NCBI GenBank assembly: GCA_035506295.1
Contig: DATJPR010000148.1
Location: 1-23,569 of the forward strand
DNA: 23,569 nucleotides
Direction: 5' to 3'
Source of the DNA: DATJPR01 sp035506295
Lineage (GTDB): Bacteria > Bacteroidota > Ignavibacteria > UBA10030 > UBA6906
Shown here: piece after piece, positions 8,495-15,884 of the stretch
How positions within the stretch are numbered: the first letter of the stretch is position 1
Layout: each line of letters begins with the position of its first letter
The notes under the pieces: model-generated
What the model was told of the DNA's origin: nothing
Database searches by the model: none
The model's input: the letters and a program-made list of their open reading frames with translations, nothing else
Made by a program: the position numbers and the translations under genes

Positions 8495-9349
8495 ATGAGC
8501 GATGCGCCTTCGTTCCAGAGTCTCCGGGGAAAGAATTGCATTATCACAGGAGGCGGAGGGGTTATCGGTCGGGCATTGTGCGAGGGACTGGCGAAGGTCG
8601 GCGTCAATCTCGCGATCATCGATGTCGCGCGTGAGGAGGCAGAAAAGCTTGCGTCGTCGTACGCCTCTACCTATGGCGTCAAGGCCATGGCGGCTGTCGC
8701 GGACGTGCTCGACAAATCCTCCCTGCAGGGCGCCAAGAATCTCGTCACCTCCCGGCTCGGCCCGATCCATCTGTTGATCAATTGCGCCGGGGGAAATTCC
8801 CCGAAAGCGACCACCCGTGCTGAATTTGTGGAGCGGGAAACCGTCGCCGATCTCTCCGGAACGTTTTACGGTCTCGACGTGGACGGCTTCCGGAAAGTGT
8901 TCGATCTGAATTTTCTCGGGACGATTCTCCCGACGATGGTCTTCACCGAGGATATGGTCAGGGAGGGGGGAGGTGTCGTCCTGAATATATCCTCCATGAA
9001 CGCTTTTCGCCCGCTGACCAAGATTCCCGCGTACTCCGCTGCAAAAGCCTCGATCAACAACTTCACCGAATGGCTGGCGGTCCACCTCGCCAAAGCCAAC
9101 ATCCGCGTCAACGCTATAGCGCCGGGATTTCTGCTGACGAACCAGAACCGCTTCCTGATGCTCGACGAAAAGACGAACGCGTTGACCGAGCGCGGCCAGA
9201 AGGTCATCACGGGAACACCCATGGGAAGGTTTGGAGAGCCGGAGGAGCTGCAAGGCATAACGCTGTTTCTTCTCTCGGATCTGTCGAAGTTCATCACGGG
9301 AGTCGTCGTCCCTGTCGACGGCGGCTTCAACGCGTATTCCGGCGTCTGA
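8495..9349 (+). CDS. uxuB: SDR-family D-mannonate oxidoreductase (fructuronate reductase, UxuB-like)
   Basis: This is a 284-residue short-chain dehydrogenase expected to reduce D-fructuronate to D-mannonate with NAD(P)H. The cofactor motif TGGGGVIG is at 18-25, NCAGG at 96-100, and the catalytic Ser167, Tyr180 and Lys184 have the normal SDR spacing. Subfamily marks are NSPKATT (101-107), DLNFLGTILPTMVF, NISSMNAFRPLTKIPAY, APGFLLTNQNR and VVPVDGGFNAYSGV, which match the Bacillus-type UxuB/mannonate oxidoreductases rather than the long-chain E. coli UxuB. It lies 37 bp after uxaE, in reaction order. Only a weak AAAAGG precedes the ATG. Tagaturonate reductase activity is a less likely alternative. 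Confidence 0.85.
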   Translation: MSDAPSFQSLRGKNCIITGGGGVIGRALCEGLAKVGVNLAIIDVAREEAEKLASSYASTYGVKAMAAVADVLDKSSLQGAKNLVTSRLGPIHLLINCAGGNSPKATTRAEFVERETVADLSGTFYGLDVDGFRKVFDLNFLGTILPTMVFTEDMVREGGGVVLNISSMNAFRPLTKIPAYSAAKASINNFTEWLAVHLAKANIRVNAIAPGFLLTNQNRFLMLDEKTNALTERGQKVITGTPMGRFGEPEELQGITLFLLSDLSKFITGVVVPVDGGFNAYSGV

Positions 9350-9384
9350 AAGGACGCCAGTCAATTTTCCGGGGAGAAACGCTC

Positions 9385-10668
9385 ATGCTGTATTTCCATC
9401 GAGGCGCAGAAGACGAGGAATTCCGGCCGAATGACTTGCGGGACGCGCTCTTCTCTGCGCTTTCGCAGCTCGGCAATCGACAGAACGTTTTGGTCATTCC
9501 ACCAGACATTACGCGGTCGTCATCCCAAGCCGGGATCCTCACGAGGTACGTCCTGGACTATTACGGCGACCGGCTGAAGGCAATTCTCCCGGCAACCGGC
9601 ACGCACACGCCGATGAGTGAGGGTGAGATCGAAAATATGTTCGGTCCCATCCCCCGAGGATTGTTCCACACGCATGATTTCCGGAAGGGCGCCGTGACGC
9701 TGGGAGAGGTGCCGGCCGATGTTGTCCGCGCCGTCTCTGAGAATGTGGTCGACTACCCTGTGCCGATTCAGGTCGACCGATTGATCGCCGAAGGAGGGCA
9801 CGATCTCATCCTCTCGATCGGTCAGGTGGTCCCGCACGAAGTGATCGGCATGTCGAACTACAACAAGAATCTCTTCGTCGGCACGGGCGGGAAGGAGAGC
9901 ATCGATCGCACGCATTTCCTGAGCGCGGCGTACGGCATGGAGCGGATCATGGGGCGCGCCGACAACCCCGTCCGGAAAGTCCTCAACTACGGTTCCGATC
10001 ACTTTGGACGACATCTCCCGGTTGTCTATGTGCACACCGTCGTCGAACGGAACGCTCAAGGGAAGATCATCGTCCGGGGATTGTACATCGGCGACGATAA
10101 CGACTGTTTCCTTGAGGCGGCGGACCTTGCGCTCAAGGTCAATGTGACCTTTCTCGATCAGCCTCTCCGCAAGGTCGTGGTGTATCTCGAACCGCAAGAA
10201 TTCAAAAGCACCTGGCTTGGCAACAAGAGCATCTATCGGATGCGCATGGCGATCGACGACGGCGGGGAACTGATTGTCCTGGCGCCGGGAGTGGAGAAAT
10301 TCGGGGAAGACAAATCGATCGATCAGCTCATCCGGCGCTACGGCTATATCGGAGCGCGAAAGGTTCTCGATCTCGTGCATGACCATGCCGATCTGCAGGG
10401 GAGCCTGAGTTCGGCGGCGCACTTGATTCACGGATCGTCCGAGGGAAGGTTCTCCGTCACCTATTGCCCCGGGAAGCTTTCACAGAAGGAAATTGAATCG
10501 GTGAATTTCCGGTACGCCGATCTGGGCTCCATGCTTCGTCGATACGACCCGGAAAAGCTCGTCGACGGATTCAACACGCTGGAGAACGGAGAGGAGATCT
10601 TTTTCAGCTCGCAGCCTGCGCTCGGGCTCTGGGCGTTCAGGGAACGCTTTGCCACCGTCCCGGCGTGA
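9385..10668 (+). CDS. LarA-superfamily nickel-type 2-hydroxyacid racemase/epimerase (putative D-mannonate/D-gluconate 2-epimerase)
   Basis: A 427-residue LarA/DUF2088 homologue. The start at 9385 has GGGGAG eight bases ahead; longer in-frame extensions overlap the previous gene. N-terminal signatures are PPDITRSSS (Asp41) and GTHTPMS (His74). In the active-site segment His151 (VPHEVIG), Lys161 (NYNKNL) and His177 (DRTHF) are spaced 10 and 26 residues apart, exactly as His174, Lys184 and His200 of Lactiplantibacillus LarA, where Lys184 carries the nickel-pincer nucleotide. The cofactor-making LarB, LarC and LarE are not in the window. Family members act on the C2 centre of 2-hydroxyacids, and I recall a subgroup that interconverts D-gluconate and D-mannonate. 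Flanked by a mannonate-forming enzyme and Gnd, that activity is the best guess, but the substrate is inferred. Confidence 0.8.
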   Translation: MLYFHRGAEDEEFRPNDLRDALFSALSQLGNRQNVLVIPPDITRSSSQAGILTRYVLDYYGDRLKAILPATGTHTPMSEGEIENMFGPIPRGLFHTHDFRKGAVTLGEVPADVVRAVSENVVDYPVPIQVDRLIAEGGHDLILSIGQVVPHEVIGMSNYNKNLFVGTGGKESIDRTHFLSAAYGMERIMGRADNPVRKVLNYGSDHFGRHLPVVYVHTVVERNAQGKIIVRGLYIGDDNDCFLEAADLALKVNVTFLDQPLRKVVVYLEPQEFKSTWLGNKSIYRMRMAIDDGGELIVLAPGVEKFGEDKSIDQLIRRYGYIGARKVLDLVHDHADLQGSLSSAAHLIHGSSEGRFSVTYCPGKLSQKEIESVNFRYADLGSMLRRYDPEKLVDGFNTLENGEEIFFSSQPALGLWAFRERFATVPA

Positions 10669-10707
10669 GTCCACTTTCACAGCTCTTGAGAAGGAATCGG
10701 GTTTCGC

Positions 10708-12117
10708 ATGCAAAAGCAGGATTTCGGTCTTGTCGGCGTCGGCGTGATGGGTCAGAACCTCACGCTGAACATCGAAAGCCACGGTCACTCCGTGGCGGTC
10801 TATGATCGCGACACCAAGAAGGTCTCGGATTTTCTGTCGGGGAAGGCGAAGGGAAAGAGCATCGTCGGTGCCGTCGATATCGCCGATTTCGTCGCACGCC
10901 TGACCGTTCCCCGCCGGATCATCATCCTCGTCAATGCCGGAAAGCCGGTGGACGATGTGATCGCAGGCCTGAGGCCTCATCTGACAAAGGGAGACGTGGT
11001 GATCGACGGCGGCAATTCCTTCTTCCAGGACACGGAACGACGGTACGCTGACCTCGCGACGACGGGAATCCAGTTCATCGGGAGCGGCGTCTCGGGCGGA
11101 GAAGAAGGGGCGCTGAAAGGCCCGAGTCTCATGCCGGGCGGCGCAAGGGAGGCATACGATCATGTCGCCCCCATCCTCACCTCTATCGCCGCTCGTGTGA
11201 ATGGCGAGCCGTGTTGCGCGTATATCGGTCCCCGGGGGGCGGGACACTTCGTGAAGATGGTGCACAACGGGATCGAATACGGGATCATGCAACTGATCTG
11301 CGAGACATACGACGTCCTGCGATCCCGGTTCGGCCTCACACCTCCCCAGGCAGCGGATGTCTTTGAAAAATGGAATGCGACCGAGCTGAACTCGTACCTC
11401 TTTGAAATCACCGTGAAGGTGTTGCGCGAGATCGATCCGGAGACGGGAAAACCGCTCGTGGACCTCATCCTGGACACGGCCGAGCAAAAAGGGACCGGCA
11501 AATGGACCTCCCAGAATGCTTTTGATCTTGGCGTACCGATCCCGACGATCAATGCTGCCGTGGTGGGGCGAATCTTGTCCGGTCTCAAGACTGAGCGTGT
11601 CGCCGCGTCATCGATCCTTCGGAAGGCGCAAGGCGCCGCGACCAAACCCGCCGCCGATCAGGTGGATGCGCTTCGGGACGCCCTCCATTGCTCGATCATC
11701 ACGGCCTATGCGCAGGGGATGGCGCTTCTCCGGGCGGCCTCCAATGACTATCACTACGACCTCAAGTTTCACGAGATTGCCGCGCTGTGGCGTGGCGGAT
11801 GCATCATTCGCTCGAAGCTCCTTTCGTTGATCATGGACGCGTTCCAGAAGACCCCGGACCTGGTGAACCTGATGGTCGGCTCATCCTTCGCTGCCATCCT
11901 GAATGCGAAAGAAACCTCATGGCGGAAAACGGTGAGCGCTGCCGTCGAAGCCGGCGTTCCGGTCATTGCCATGGCTGCCTCGCTCAGCTACTTCGACGCG
12001 TACCGCACGGGGCGGCTCCCGGCAAACCTGCTGCAAGGACAGCGCGACTACTTCGGCGCTCATACCTACAAGCGCATCGACAAGGAAGGAGTGTTTCACA
12101 CCCACTGGCAGGAATGA
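10708..12117 (+). CDS. gnd: 6-phosphogluconate dehydrogenase (decarboxylating)
   Basis: The 469-residue enzyme has the standard length and oxidises 6-phosphogluconate to ribulose 5-phosphate, CO2 and NADPH. Visible features are the dinucleotide fold GLVGVGVMG (7-15), Arg34 of the NADP-phosphate site (in YDR, where the usual residue before Arg is Asn), GGNSFF, the active-site stretch HFVKMVHNGIEY with Lys183, Asn187 and Glu190 at the same numbers as in the sheep enzyme, and the family signature LDTAEQKGTGKW (255-266). The C-terminal tail QRDYFGAHTYKR is also typical. AAGGA precedes the ATG. Placing a pentose-phosphate enzyme inside a pectin operon, directly after an epimerase and before a kinase, is unusual and suggests that gluconate is an intermediate here. 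There is no sign of damage. Confidence 0.96.
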   Translation: MQKQDFGLVGVGVMGQNLTLNIESHGHSVAVYDRDTKKVSDFLSGKAKGKSIVGAVDIADFVARLTVPRRIIILVNAGKPVDDVIAGLRPHLTKGDVVIDGGNSFFQDTERRYADLATTGIQFIGSGVSGGEEGALKGPSLMPGGAREAYDHVAPILTSIAARVNGEPCCAYIGPRGAGHFVKMVHNGIEYGIMQLICETYDVLRSRFGLTPPQAADVFEKWNATELNSYLFEITVKVLREIDPETGKPLVDLILDTAEQKGTGKWTSQNAFDLGVPIPTINAAVVGRILSGLKTERVAASSILRKAQGAATKPAADQVDALRDALHCSIITAYAQGMALLRAASNDYHYDLKFHEIAALWRGGCIIRSKLLSLIMDAFQKTPDLVNLMVGSSFAAILNAKETSWRKTVSAAVEAGVPVIAMAASLSYFDAYRTGRLPANLLQGQRDYFGAHTYKRIDKEGVFHTHWQE

Positions 12118-12168
12118 GATGCCTGCCACACGAAGAAGTTATTCATACTGAGAACGACAGGAAATCCT

Positions 12169-13254
12169 ATGGCTCTTCGCGTCAAGGATGCATCCGCAGT
12201 AGCTTATGATCTCGTGTCCCTGGGAGAGTGCATGATCAGGCTTTCGCCTCCCGGCCACCAACGCATCGAACTTACACCGGTGTTTGAAGCATACGCCGGA
12301 GGCGGCGAGTACAACGTCGCCTATGCCCTTGCGCGCTACGGCATGCGCACGGCATTCGTGTCGCGGCTCGTCGACAATCCTCTCGGCCACTTCATCCGGA
12401 ACCATGCGCAAACGAGCGGCATGGACTTCAAAGAAGTTCTGTGGGTGAAGTACGACGGCTCCGGAAGAGCCGACAGAGTCGGGTTGAACTTCACCGAAGT
12501 GGGGACCGGCGTACGCGCGAGCGTAACGATGTACGACCGTGGGCATACTGCGGTTGCGCACATGAAGCCCGGGGAGTATGACTGGAAAAAGTTGTTCGGA
12601 GAGAAGAAGTGCCGCTGGTTCCACACCGGAGGGATCTTTGCCGCGTTGAGCGAGTCGTGCGCGGAGGTGACGATCGAGGCCATGAAGGCGGCCCACGAGG
12701 CGGGGACGATCACGAGCTACGACTTGAATTTCCGGAGCAAGCTCTGGTCGAGCAAACAGGCGATCGAAGTAACGAAGAAAATCGTACCCTACATCGACGT
12801 CCTGATCGGCAACGAGGAGGACTTTCAGAAGGTCCTCGGGTTCACGGTGGAGGGGATCGACGAGAACCTGAAGAAACTCCCGGTCGAGGAGTACAAGGCG
12901 ATGGTCGGGAAGGTTGTCAAGGCGTTTCCCAATATTCAGGCGGTGGGGACAACGTTGCGGGAGGTGGTGAGCGGGCTTGTCAATAATTGGTCCGCGATCA
13001 TGTACTACGATGGCAAGTTCTACGGCTCGCGACGGTACGAAAATCTGGAGATTGAGGACCGGGTTGGCGGAGGCGATGGTTTCTGCTCCGGGTTTGTGTA
13101 CGGTCTGCTTCACGGGATGGCCCCGCAGGAATGTGTTGAGCTCGGTGCAGCCCACGGGGCGCTGCTTCAGAGCACGCGTGGCGACACGAGCATGGTCACC
13201 ATGGATGAGGTGATGCATGTGATGGGTGGTGGAAGCGCGCGCATCAAACGGTGA
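12169..13254 (+). CDS. kdgK: PfkB-family sugar-acid kinase (2-dehydro-3-deoxygluconokinase-like)
   Basis: This 361-residue PfkB/ribokinase-fold kinase resembles KDG kinases: VSLGECMIRLSPPG (16-29), AGGGEYNVAYALARYG (43-58), and the C-terminal anion-hole/catalytic motif DRVGGGDGFCSGF (297-309) with Asp303 as the likely base. The consensus there is GAGDAF, so GGGDGF is a variant. By family it should phosphorylate 2-keto-3-deoxygluconate to KDPG, feeding Eda encoded at the right edge. However, it directly follows gnd, so D-gluconate is a possible substrate. At 361 residues it is longer than E. coli KdgK (about 309). An AGGAA site precedes the ATG. The family is certain; the exact substrate is not. 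Confidence 0.7.
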   Translation: MALRVKDASAVAYDLVSLGECMIRLSPPGHQRIELTPVFEAYAGGGEYNVAYALARYGMRTAFVSRLVDNPLGHFIRNHAQTSGMDFKEVLWVKYDGSGRADRVGLNFTEVGTGVRASVTMYDRGHTAVAHMKPGEYDWKKLFGEKKCRWFHTGGIFAALSESCAEVTIEAMKAAHEAGTITSYDLNFRSKLWSSKQAIEVTKKIVPYIDVLIGNEEDFQKVLGFTVEGIDENLKKLPVEEYKAMVGKVVKAFPNIQAVGTTLREVVSGLVNNWSAIMYYDGKFYGSRRYENLEIEDRVGGGDGFCSGFVYGLLHGMAPQECVELGAAHGALLQSTRGDTSMVTMDEVMHVMGGGSARIKR

Positions 13255-13301
13255 CGCGAGCAGCGAATCTCAATCTTCGGACTACTGGCAAAAGGACGTT
13301 C

Positions 13302-14216
13302 ATGGACAAAGAGACCCTTCGGTCGTTTGCGGCGAAGCACGATCATTTCGTTGGTTTCGACTCGGACGGATGCATTTTTGATTCAATGGAGCTGAAGCAC
13401 AAGGAATGTTTCATCCCCAATATCATCAAGTACTATGATCTTCAGCCGATTGCGAAGTACGCCCGTGAAGTGGCGGAGTTCGTCAACCTGTACTCTCAAT
13501 GGCGGGGCACGAACAGATTTCCCGCGCTGGTCAAGACGATCGAACTTCTCCGGGACCGTCCCGAGGTATTGGCCAGGGGAGTGACACTGCCCGATCTCAC
13601 TGCCGTCGAGCAATTTATCCGCACGGCCCCGTCACTCGGCAATCCCGCGCTGGAGAAGGCAATTGAGAAAACAGGAGACAGCTCGCTGAAGCTGTGTCTG
13701 GAGTGGAGCCGTGCGGTGAACGTCTCGATCGAGTGGATGGTGAAAGGGCTTCCCCCGTTTCCGGCGGCGAAGGGAAGTCTCGAGAAGATCTCAGGTCGGG
13801 CCGACACGATGGTCGTTTCGGCGACGCCCGCGGAAGCTCTCCGGCGCGAGTGGGAAGAGCACGGGATCGACAAGTACGTCGGCGTTATCGCCGGCCAGGA
13901 ACTTGGCAAGAAGGAGGAGCAGCTCGGCCTCACGGCGCAAGGAAAATACAAGACAGGAAACATCCTGATGGTCGGCGATGCCCTGGGAGACCTGAAGGCT
14001 GCCCAGGCCGTCCATGCGCGGTTCTATCCGATCGTGCCGGGCCGCGAAGACGAGAGCTGGGAACGATTCCGGGACGACGTCGTTGATCGGTTTCTGAGGG
14101 ACGCATATCCTCAGGAGGAAGAAGATCAGCTGTGCCGGGAGTTTTCCAAGGCGCTCCCGTCGGTCCCTCCGTGGAAGCATAGCGAAGATGTCCACCGGGT
14201 GTCGCAAGGCGGATAA
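13302..14216 (+). CDS. HAD-superfamily phosphatase of unknown substrate
   Basis: This is a 304-residue cytoplasmic HAD hydrolase. Motif I is FDSDG (Asp20 and Asp22), motif II is VVSATP (Ser173), a lysine for motif III lies around 203-217, and motif IV is VGDALGD (Asp226, Asp230). About 140 residues between motifs I and II form a large helical cap (type C1). The start at 13302 follows AAAGGA; an in-frame GTG at 13251 overlapping the kinase stop (GTGA) would add 17 unconvincing residues. It is the last gene before the inverted repeat at 14271-14327. Its place beside a kinase and Gnd suggests that it dephosphorylates a sugar-acid phosphate, perhaps to limit phosphosugar stress, but nothing in the sequence fixes the substrate. 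Confidence 0.8.
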   Translation: MDKETLRSFAAKHDHFVGFDSDGCIFDSMELKHKECFIPNIIKYYDLQPIAKYAREVAEFVNLYSQWRGTNRFPALVKTIELLRDRPEVLARGVTLPDLTAVEQFIRTAPSLGNPALEKAIEKTGDSSLKLCLEWSRAVNVSIEWMVKGLPPFPAAKGSLEKISGRADTMVVSATPAEALRREWEEHGIDKYVGVIAGQELGKKEEQLGLTAQGKYKTGNILMVGDALGDLKAAQAVHARFYPIVPGREDESWERFRDDVVDRFLRDAYPQEEEDQLCREFSKALPSVPPWKHSEDVHRVSQGG

Positions 14217-14270
14217 TCGATCCACGGCAACCTCCGGAGTCCCGTCCCCGGTCGAACGTTTCAATCCCCG

Positions 14271-14327
14271 ATGAATCGGCGTTGCATCTTTGCATCGTCT
14301 CCTCTGCAACAACCGATTCATATTTTT
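14271..14327 (+). terminator. Long inverted repeat followed by T run (intrinsic terminator or attenuator)
   Basis: ATGAATCGG (14271-14279) pairs perfectly with CCGATTCAT (14313-14321). Inside it, GTTGCA (14281-14286) pairs with TGCAAC (14305-14310), leaving an 18-nt loop and a small 1/2-nt internal bulge. TATTTTTAT follows immediately, with T5 at 14323-14327. This is the form of a Rho-independent terminator closing the upstream operon. The stem is only moderately GC-rich. The 3' arm could instead join a second hairpin, TTCATA (14317-14322) with TATGAA (14327-14332), so an attenuator role before uxaC is also possible. Confidence 0.65.
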
Positions 14328-14332
14328 ATGAA

Positions 14333-14417
14333 CAGGAAAGTAATCGTTAAAGTTACGTGTCGTCACGCGCACGGCTGCGGGAGAGGGATCGACACGCGAC
14401 GAACGATCTGACGACCA
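14333..14417 (+). promoter_or_regulatory. Probable promoter/leader region of the uxaC operon
   Basis: This is the only gap in the locus large enough (201 bp from 14217, with the inverted repeat in its middle) to hold a new promoter, and it separates two tightly spaced gene blocks. An AT-rich patch (GTAATCGTTAAAGTTAC, with 4-bp inverted ends GTAA/TTAC, about 14339-14355) could be an operator or core promoter. No clear -35/-10 pair, Bacteroidetes-type promoter or strong Shine-Dalgarno site was identified. Confidence 0.35.
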
Positions 14418-15884
14418 ATGCGAACGACGTTCATTCACCCCGACTTTCTCCTCGAAACGCAGTCCGCCAGGAAGCTGTATCACCGCTTCGCCGAGTCGCT
14501 GCCGATCATCGACTTCCACAACCATCTTCCCCCGGCCGACATTGCTCGGGACCGGAAGTTCGCGTCCTTGACCGAGATCTGGCTCGAAGGGGATCATTAC
14601 AAGTGGAGAGCGATGCGCGCCTGTGGCGTCGATGAGCGCTTTGTGACGGGCGATGCGACCCCCTGGGAGAAGTTCGAACGTTGGGCCGAGACGGTTCCCC
14701 GGACGCTCCGGAATCCTCTCTATCACTGGACACACCTCGAGCTTGCCCGCCCCTTCGGCATCACGGACCGGTTGCTTGGCCCGGCAACGGCCCGTGCGAT
14801 CTGGGAAAAGTGCAATGCGAAGCTGGCGACCCCGGCGTTCAGTGCGCGGGGAATCCTCATGCAAATGAAGGTCGAGGCGCTCTGCACGACCGATGATCCT
14901 GTCGATTCGCTGGAACATCATGTCGCGCTCCAATCCGACCCCACGATGAAGATCCGAGTGTACCCGGCTTTCCGGCCGGACCTTGCCATGGCGATCGATG
15001 ACCTCGAAGGATTTCAAGCGTACCTGGGACGCCTCTCGGATGCATCGGGGCAGGAGATTTCAACGTTCGAAACCTTTCTCGAGGCCCTGGCACAACGCCA
15101 TGCATACTTTCACGAACATGGCTGCCGGCTCTCAGACCACGGGCTTGAGCAGCTCTACAACGACCCGTTCACCCGGGCGGACGCCGAAAGGTCCTTCAAG
15201 CGTCTGTTGAAGCGCAAAAGGGTTGAAGGGAGCGAGGCGCGCGCATTGAAGTCGGCGATTCTCCACGAACTCGCAATCATGGACGCAGAGCGCGGATGGG
15301 TCCAGCAGCTGCACCTGGGTGCCCTGCGCAATGTCAGTCGCCGCATGATGCGCCGACTCGGCGCAAACACCGGGTATGACACGATCGGCGATTTTCCGAT
15401 GGCCTCCGCAATCGCCGGGTTCCTGGATCGACTCGACGAACAGGGAAAACTCGCGAAGACGATCCTCTACAATCTCAACCCGCGGGACAATGAGCTCTTC
15501 GCGGCGATGATCGGGAATTTCCAGGATGGCACAGTCCCCGGCAAGGTGCAATACGGCGCGGCCTGGTGGTTCCTCGATCAACTCGACGGGATGACGAAGC
15601 AGATCAATGCTCTCTCGTCGCTCGGGCTCCTGAGCCAGTTTATCGGCATGTTGACCGACTCGAGGAGCTTTCTCTCGTTCCCGCGGCATGAGTACTTTCG
15701 CCGGTTGCTGTGCAACATCCTGGGAAACGATATTGAACGTGGTCTTATCCCCCATGACCTCGATCTTGTCGGCGGCATGGTGTGCGATATTTGCTACAAT
15801 AATGTCCGAAGGTACCTTGACCTTCCCTACGCGGATCCTCCGCATGCCTCCGCCACCACATCCCGCAAGAAGGAGCGCCGATGA
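14418..15884 (+). CDS. uxaC: Glucuronate/galacturonate isomerase
   Basis: This 488-residue cytoplasmic uronate isomerase converts D-galacturonate to D-tagaturonate (and glucuronate to fructuronate), the first step for saturated uronates. It belongs to the amidohydrolase-related TIM-barrel fold. Visible marks are IDFHNHLPP (31-39) with His34/His36 of the metal site, WLEGDHYKWRAMRACGVDE, CTTDDPVDSLEHH and VYPAFRPD, all characteristic of UxaC. Its length is slightly above that of E. coli UxaC (about 470). Its stop overlaps the kduD start by 4 bp (ATGA), indicating translational coupling. It sits at the head of the second block, whereas UxaE, which uses its product, is in the first block. Confidence 0.96.
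   Translation: MRTTFIHPDFLLETQSARKLYHRFAESLPIIDFHNHLPPADIARDRKFASLTEIWLEGDHYKWRAMRACGVDERFVTGDATPWEKFERWAETVPRTLRNPLYHWTHLELARPFGITDRLLGPATARAIWEKCNAKLATPAFSARGILMQMKVEALCTTDDPVDSLEHHVALQSDPTMKIRVYPAFRPDLAMAIDDLEGFQAYLGRLSDASGQEISTFETFLEALAQRHAYFHEHGCRLSDHGLEQLYNDPFTRADAERSFKRLLKRKRVEGSEARALKSAILHELAIMDAERGWVQQLHLGALRNVSRRMMRRLGANTGYDTIGDFPMASAIAGFLDRLDEQGKLAKTILYNLNPRDNELFAAMIGNFQDGTVPGKVQYGAAWWFLDQLDGMTKQINALSSLGLLSQFIGMLTDSRSFLSFPRHEYFRRLLCNILGNDIERGLIPHDLDLVGGMVCDICYNNVRRYLDLPYADPPHASATTSRKKERR

Noticed and set aside
9070..9384. In-frame upstream extension of the LarA-like gene
   Set aside because: It overlaps the SDR gene in another frame; ATG 9385 has a good GGGGAG site and matches the LarA N-terminus.
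14339..14355. Possible LacI operator in the uxaC leader
   Set aside because: Only the outer GTAA/TTAC bases are symmetric; the central part does not form a palindrome, so it is kept only as part of a vague leader region.
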